Source: Halopelagius fulvigenes
GTDB taxonomy: Archaea > Halobacteriota > Halobacteria > Halobacteriales > Haloferacaceae
Direction: 5' to 3'
DNA length: 64,000 nucleotides
NCBI RefSeq assembly: GCF_042662625.1
Contig: NZ_JBHSXH010000009.1
Coordinates: forward strand, 682,001-746,000
The notes under the pieces are model-generated. The model did no database searches, was not told where the DNA came from, and saw nothing but the letters and a program-made list of their open reading frames with translations. This document shows positions 58,443 through 64,000 of the stretch, one piece after another; positions within the stretch are counted from its first letter, which is position 1, and each line of letters starts with the position of its first letter. The translations under genes and the position numbers were made by a program.

Positions 58443-58450
58443 ACTTTACC
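58443..58450 (+). promoter_or_regulatory. TATA element for the second NSS gene
   Basis: ACTTTACC is centred about 27 nt before the ATG at 58473, indicating an independent leaderless promoter. Confidence 0.5.
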
Positions 58451-58472
58451 GCCAAGGTGGGAGTGCGACGCA

Positions 58473-59891
58473 ATGACACGAGAGACGTGGGCGACACGAA
58501 TCGGCTTCATCCTCGCCGCCGTGGGAAGCGCGGTCGGCCTCGGGAACATCTGGCGGTTCCCGTGGGTCGCCGCCGAAAACGGCGGCAGCGCATTCCTCGT
58601 CGTGTATCTCGGCATCGTCCTGCTCGTCGGGGTTCCCGGACTGCTCGCCGAGTTCGTCATCGGCCGGCGGTCGAACCGGAGTCCCGCAGGCGCGCTCCGC
58701 TCCCTCTCGGGGTCGAACGTCTGGGGCGCGTGGGGGCTGTTCTACGTCTTCACCGCCATCGCGCTTCTCTCCTTCTACAGCGTCGTCGGCGGGTGGATAC
58801 TGCGGTACCTCGTCGAGAGCGGTCTCGCGCTCGCCGGGTCGGGACCGGCGTACTTCGCCGATCCGGGGCAGTACTTCGGCGGCGTCGCCGCCGGGTTCGA
58901 CGCCGTCGGCTACCACGTGCTGTTTCTCGCGCTGACGGGGATAATCGTCTTCGCGGGCGTCCGCCGCGGCATCGAACTCGGGACGAAGGTGATGATGCCC
59001 GCCGTCCTCGTCCTCCTCGTCGCCCTCGCGGCGTGGGCGGCCACCCAGTCGGGGGCCGCCGAGGCGTACGCGTTCTACCTCCGCTTCGACCCCTCGGCGA
59101 TTCGGCAGAACTTCTTCGGCGTCCTCGGCCCGGCGGCCGGGCAGGCGCTCTTTACGCTCTCGCTCGGCGCGGGGACGATGGTCACCTACGCCTCCTACGT
59201 CGGCGAGGACCGCTCGCTGGCGTTCGACGGGACGACCATCGCCGTCCTCAACACCCTCGTGGGCGTCCTCGCCGGACTCGTCGTCTTCCCCCTGCTCTTC
59301 TCGCTCGGCATCTCGCCCGGCGAGACGGGCACCGGCGCGGGCGCGCTGTTCGTCGGGCTGGCGGGGGCGTTCTCGCAACTCCCCGGCGGCACGCTCATCG
59401 CGACGGCGTTCTTCGCCGTCGTCACCCTCGCGGCGCTCTCCAGTTCCATCAGCATGCTGGAGATTCCGGTCGCCTTCCTCGTGGACGAGTACGACCTCGA
59501 ACGCCGCACCGCCGTCGCGGGCGTCGGCGCACTCGTCGTCCTCACGGGGTCCGTCTGCGCGCTCGATCAGTCGATATTCGGCTTCGTCGCCGGAACGCTC
59601 GTGGACGTCCTCCTCACCGCGGGGCTGACGGCGTTCCTCGTCTTCGTCGGGTGGGTCATGGGCCGCGACGCCCTCGACGAGTTCCGTTCGGGCGCGGGCG
59701 AGGTGGCGACGGCGCTCTCGACGCCGTGGCTCTTCGCCGCCGGCGCGCTGTTGCCCGTCTTCCTCGTGTTCACGCTCCTGACGACGTTCGGCATGGACGC
59801 CCGCCTCGGCTTCTGGCCCACCGCCGCCACCGCCGCCGCCCTCGCGGTGGTCATCTTCGCGGGCGTCCGCGGCGAACCCGAGGCGGCCTGA
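58473..59891 (+). CDS. sodium-dependent (NSS/SNF) transporter, second copy
   Basis: The 472-residue paralogue reads 'WATRIGFILAAVGSAVGLGNIWRFPWVAAENGGSAFLVVYL' (helix 1-2) and 'AAGQALFTLSLGAGTMVTYASYV' (helix 6). It differs from its neighbour in the outer helices, so substrate specificity probably differs. It has its own promoter element, so tandem duplication rather than an operon. About 12 helices. Confidence 0.92.
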   Translation: MTRETWATRIGFILAAVGSAVGLGNIWRFPWVAAENGGSAFLVVYLGIVLLVGVPGLLAEFVIGRRSNRSPAGALRSLSGSNVWGAWGLFYVFTAIALLSFYSVVGGWILRYLVESGLALAGSGPAYFADPGQYFGGVAAGFDAVGYHVLFLALTGIIVFAGVRRGIELGTKVMMPAVLVLLVALAAWAATQSGAAEAYAFYLRFDPSAIRQNFFGVLGPAAGQALFTLSLGAGTMVTYASYVGEDRSLAFDGTTIAVLNTLVGVLAGLVVFPLLFSLGISPGETGTGAGALFVGLAGAFSQLPGGTLIATAFFAVVTLAALSSSISMLEIPVAFLVDEYDLERRTAVAGVGALVVLTGSVCALDQSIFGFVAGTLVDVLLTAGLTAFLVFVGWVMGRDALDEFRSGAGEVATALSTPWLFAAGALLPVFLVFTLLTTFGMDARLGFWPTAATAAALAVVIFAGVRGEPEAA

Positions 59892-59962
59892 CCCTCCGTC
59901 CGGCGTTCGACGGCGACTTTTTCGACGATCGTCGAACCTCGCTTTGTCCATAGCGGAAACCC

Positions 59963-59967
59963 TTTTG
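59963..59967 (+). promoter_or_regulatory. T-rich box before a 7-codon ORF and pccB
   Basis: TTTTG is centred about 27 nt before an ATG at 59992 that opens a seven-codon ORF ending two bases before pccB's ATG. Confidence 0.35.
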
Positions 59968-60017
59968 TGCTCCGTCCGGTCGTTCGTGACAATGAACGCA
60001 GGTGGTCCGACGTGACG

Positions 60018-61558
<1,541 letters not shown>

Positions 61559-61562
<4 letters not shown>

Positions 61563-61885
61563 GCGGCGAGAGCGCAGAGAGCACAGAGGGCGCCGACTCG
61601 GGCGCCGGACCGGGCGTGTCGGAAATCGCCGCGGGCCTCAGCATCCCCGACGACGCCGACGAGGCGGAGGCCGCCGCGATAGCCGCCGCCGTCGCCGCGC
61701 ACATCCGCGACGGCGAACTCGCCGCGGCCGCCGCGGCCGCCGCCGAAGAGACGGAGAAGACGTGGGACGGCAAGCGGTGGACGTTCGCCGGCCGCCTCGA
61801 AGGCGTGTCGGGCCGGTCCGCCCGCGTCCCCGACGGCGCGCCGACGAACGGGTGGGCGGCCGCCGCCCGCGCCGACCGGTTCTAG
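61559..61885 (+). CDS. pccX: propionyl-CoA carboxylase small third subunit
   Basis: The 108-residue protein is the short third subunit encoded after pccB in haloarchaea (PccX, first described in Haloferax mediterranei). It has an Asp/Glu/Ala-rich helical stretch ('DDADEAEAAAIAAAVAAHIRDGELAAAAA') and a conserved C-terminal 'KTWDGKRWTFAGRLEGVSGRSARVPDGAPTNGWAAAARADRF' tail. It is required for activity in that system. The ATGA overlap with pccB gives stoichiometric expression. Confidence 0.9.
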
Positions 61886-62577
61886 ATCGAGTCGAGGTAC
61901 GTCGGGTCGTCCACCACGATTCCGTCCACGCCGTCCGCGCGGAGTCGCACCGCCGCGTCGGCGTCGTTCACGTCCCACGCGTTGACGCGGAACCCGGCGT
62001 CGTGCGCGGCGTCGATTCGCTCCCCGCGGCCGAGAAGCAGGTGGTACTGGGCGTTGACGTACTCGCAGTCGAGCTCCGTCGCCGTCGAGAGCGACGCCGT
62101 CCAGTCGTCGTCGAAGACGAACGCGCGGGGCGCGGCGGAGGCGCCCTCGCACTCCCGAAGCACGCCCTCAAAGAAGGAGGCGAGTATCACGTCGTTTTCC
62201 ACCGCCTCGCAGGCGTCGGCCACCGCTTCGGCCATCCCCGCGTGTTTGAGTTCGACGACGACGCCGGCGTCCGGGGCCGCCGCGTCGAGCACCTCTGAGA
62301 GGAGCGGAATTGACTCCTCGGAGCCCAGTATCGTCAACTCGCGGAGCGTCGAGAGCGGCGTCTCGGCGACGCGCCCCTCGAAGCCGGTGAGTTTCCGCAG
62401 GTCCTCGTCGTGGTAGACGACGAGCTCGTCCGTCGCGCACCGACGGACGTCCACCTCGACGAAGTCCGCGGCGACGGTTCGGTCGTCCCCCGCGGAACGC
62501 TCGGACGCCGCGCGGACGGCGGCGACGGTGTTCTCGGGGTGGAGCGCGCTGAATCCGCGGTGGGCGATGATATCCAC
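61882..62577 (-). CDS. glycerophosphodiester phosphodiesterase (GlpQ/UgpQ family)
   Basis: The 231-residue enzyme starts 'MDIIAHRGFSALHPENTVAAVRAA', the diagnostic HRG and ENT motifs, with 'VEVDVRRCATDELVVYHDEDL' (Glu, Asp, HD) and 'VVVELKHAG'. It hydrolyses glycerophosphodiesters, releasing sn-glycerol phosphate and an alcohol, perhaps from archaeal lipid head groups or external compounds. No signal peptide. Convergent to pccX with a four-base overlap at the 3' ends. Confidence 0.93.
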   Translation of the reverse strand: MDIIAHRGFSALHPENTVAAVRAASERSAGDDRTVAADFVEVDVRRCATDELVVYHDEDLRKLTGFEGRVAETPLSTLRELTILGSEESIPLLSEVLDAAAPDAGVVVELKHAGMAEAVADACEAVENDVILASFFEGVLRECEGASAAPRAFVFDDDWTASLSTATELDCEYVNAQYHLLLGRGERIDAAHDAGFRVNAWDVNDADAAVRLRADGVDGIVVDDPTYLDSI

Positions 62578-62718
62578 GAAAGAGCTACCGCGCGGAGGGG
62601 GAAAAGGGCGGCGCGCGGAGAGGTGCGGGGACGGCGCGGGGAGAAGTACGGAGGCGTCGGGACGGTGAGAGCGGTCGCTGGGAGCGACGCGGGCGCTGAG
62701 AGAGAAAGCTCGACCGGT

Positions 62719-62913
62719 TTACGCCGTCGCCTTCGGGCCGCCCTTCTTCCGCGTGATGTAGCCGGCGATGCGGTTGCGAACGCCCTTCGAATCGACGTTG
62801 GTCAGCTTGCTGACGCTCTCTTTGTTCGTCTCGAAGTCGGTGTTGAACGCCTGCGGGTACTCCTCCAGCAGCACGTTGCCGAGCTGCTTGACGTACTTGG
62901 GCTTGATTGCCAT
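62719..62913 (-). CDS. rps17e: 30S ribosomal protein S17e
   Basis: The 64-residue protein reads 'MAIKPKYVKQLGNVLLEEYPQAFNTDFETNKESVSKLTNVDSKGVRNRIAGYITRKK', the archaeal/eukaryotic S17e core with its Lys-rich rRNA-binding ends. It belongs to the small ribosomal subunit. Start 62913 chosen at family N-terminus; five upstream in-frame residues are unrelated. Confidence 0.97.
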   Translation of the reverse strand: MAIKPKYVKQLGNVLLEEYPQAFNTDFETNKESVSKLTNVDSKGVRNRIAGYITRKKGGPKATA

Positions 62914-62974
62914 GTCCGACGATTCCATCAGCGCGCACTAAAACGATTCGTTCCGGCCGCGCCGCCACCGCCCC

Positions 62975-63637
62975 TCACGGCGTCCAGTCGCCCTCCTCGT
63001 CCGCGCGTTCGCGCCACCCCGACACCTCGTCGACGGTGGCGAACGCCTCTCGCTCGGCCGCGCCGCCGCACGTTTCGACCACGTCGGCGAAGTAGCGGAG
63101 TCGGGCGAGCAGTTCCTCGGTATCGTAGGCGGGCACGTCGAGGCGCGAGGCGGCCACCGTCGCCTCCACGACGGCGGCGAACCCCCGGTTGATGGTCGGC
63201 ACCGTCTCGGCGACGACGGCGGACTCGACGGGGCGAAGCGCCCACTCCTCCCACCGCGTGCCGCCGGACTCGCCCCCGTCGATTCGCTCGGCTTCGACTT
63301 CGACCCACGCGTGCGCGCCGTCCACGACGGGCGACTCCGACTCGGTCACCGTCATCGCGGCGTCCACGAACGTCCGCGGGTCCGAGACGAACTGCACGAC
63401 GCCGCCGCCCCGTCGGCGGAAGTTCCGGCGCGTCCGGGTGTTCCCCCACGTCGTCGCCGTCACGACGCCGTCGCCGTCGGCGTCGTCCCCGCTCTCGTTG
63501 TCGTCGTCTTCGCCGTCGTCGGGCGCGTGCAGGCCCAACGCGGCGGCGTTCCACAGGTCGTTCGGGCCGAGCGTCGTCACCACCGACTCCGTGACGCCGC
63601 GGAGTTCGACCGGCCACCCGTCGGCGGGGTCGGTCAC
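62975..63637 (-). CDS. DUF447 family protein (FMN-binding-like)
   Basis: The 220-residue protein matches DUF447 as I remember it: 'VVTATTWGNTRTRRNFRRRGGGVVQFVSDPRTFVDAAMTV' and a later 'VPTINRGFAAVVEATVAASRLDVPAYDTEELLARLRYFADVVE'. The fold is FMN-binding split-barrel-like; the substrate is unknown. An acidic insert (about residues 40-55) is haloarchaeal. It overlaps the CitG-like gene by four bases, so the two are coupled. Confidence 0.88.
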   Translation of the reverse strand: MTDPADGWPVELRGVTESVVTTLGPNDLWNAAALGLHAPDDGEDDDNESGDDADGDGVVTATTWGNTRTRRNFRRRGGGVVQFVSDPRTFVDAAMTVTESESPVVDGAHAWVEVEAERIDGGESGGTRWEEWALRPVESAVVAETVPTINRGFAAVVEATVAASRLDVPAYDTEELLARLRYFADVVETCGGAAEREAFATVDEVSGWRERADEEGDWTP

Positions 63638-64000
63638 ACCGGCATCCCCCGTTCGAGGGCGACGAACGTCGCCGCGCAGACGACGTCTGCGGTCGTCCCG
63701 GGGTTGATTTCCTCCTCGACGAACGCCTCCGCGAGTTCGGCCACCGCCGCCGGGTCGCCGCGCGCCTCGGCCGCGCGGCGGCGCGCCTCCGCGGCCACCT
63801 CCGGGCCGTGGTTCGTCCGGACGAGGGTGTCCTCCTCCTCGGAGAGAAGGTCCACGAACGCCCGCGCGACCCTATCGGGCACGGGGCCGTCGTCTCCGAG
63901 CATCGACTCGGCGGCGTCGAACGTCCGCGCGAACCCGCCGGTCCACTCGCGGGCGTTGCCGTCGCCCTCCGAGCGCTCCATCACGTCGTACAGGGTGAGT
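63634..64000 (-). CDS. triphosphoribosyl-dephospho-CoA synthase (CitG)-like, 5' end cut
   Basis: About 120 C-terminal residues are present; the frame continues upstream past base 64000 ('LTLYDVME...'). 'ARAFVDLLSEEEDTLVRTNHGPEVAAEARRRAAEARG' and 'EEEINPGTTADVVCAATFVALERG' match the C-terminal part of the CitG/MdcB-like triphosphoribosyl-dephospho-CoA synthase family, whose members attach a phosphoribosyl-like group; in archaea the role is unproven and linked to DUF447 by neighbourhood. Its stop overlaps the DUF447 start. Confidence 0.82.
   Translation of the reverse strand, partial: LTLYDVMERSEGDGNAREWTGGFARTFDAAESMLGDDGPVPDRVARAFVDLLSEEEDTLVRTNHGPEVAAEARRRAAEARGDPAAVAELAEAFVEEEINPGTTADVVCAATFVALERGMPV

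Overview
The window is chromosomal DNA of a halophilic archaeon (class Halobacteria). The evidence is high G+C, strongly acidic proteins, Tat-type lipoprotein signals (twin Arg followed by a lipobox Cys), many leaderless genes with a TATA element about 26-28 nt before the start codon, and archaeal genes such as rps17e, EF-1alpha, HMG-CoA synthase and haloarchaeal HTH/HalOD1 families. Gene content is compatible with the Haloferacaceae, but I cannot name a genus. There is no CRISPR array, insertion sequence, integrase or prophage. This is a gene-dense core/accessory mosaic.

Layout. 1-8 kb: a truncated ABC ATPase, a Cys-rich DUF2703-like protein, an alpha/beta hydrolase, two GNATs, small membrane proteins, an XRE-type regulator, a Tat lipoprotein and a winged-helix regulator. 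8-16.5 kb: HMG-CoA synthase (mvaS, isoprenoid lipids), a truncated pilin-like protein, DUF2150, a TatD-like hydrolase, a NYN-domain protein, a lone EF-1alpha gene, malate:quinone oxidoreductase and a NUDIX protein. 16.4-21.8 kb is a regulator-rich stretch: a HalOD1 operon, a Bat-type HTH, winged helices, DUF7521-like membrane proteins, a halocyanin. 21.9-26.5 kb: an iron-type substrate-binding lipoprotein behind a DtxR-like operator with a co-transcribed flavoprotein, then secreted gamma-glutamyltransferase. 26.9-34 kb: a complete glycine-cleavage operon (gcvT-gcvH-gcvPA-gcvPB), a zinc ribbon protein, a lipoprotein and a BCCT transporter.

34-46 kb: a hydroxyacid dehydrogenase, thioesterase, glutaredoxin plus cobalamin adenosyltransferase, tRNA-Val(CAC), sfsA, a DUF892 protein, an exonuclease-like protein, regulators, an APC permease coupled to an M20 peptidase, and an orphan beta-class DNA methyltransferase. 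46-54 kb: an amidohydrolase, a three-gene operon with a P19/Tp34-like lipoprotein, a DUF6293 (HFX_2341-type) regulator, a HalOD1 protein and sucCD. 54-64 kb: a quinone reductase-like MDR protein, a cupredoxin, an SDR, two tandem NSS transporters, propionyl-CoA carboxylase pccB-pccX, GlpQ, rps17e, and a DUF447/CitG-like pair running off the window.

Central metabolism forms a loose theme: propionyl-CoA carboxylation (pccB/pccX) feeds methylmalonyl-CoA towards succinyl-CoA, a cobalamin adenosyltransferase could supply the mutase cofactor, succinyl-CoA synthetase and Mqo act in the TCA cycle, and the glycine cleavage system feeds C1 units. The least explained signals are palindromic DNA elements that sit in frame inside coding sequences (gcvPB and the DUF6293 regulator, the latter with a compensatory synonymous change between its two copies), candidate leaderless mini-ORFs upstream of three genes, and a G-quadruplex/tandem-repeat intergenic region near 51.2 kb.
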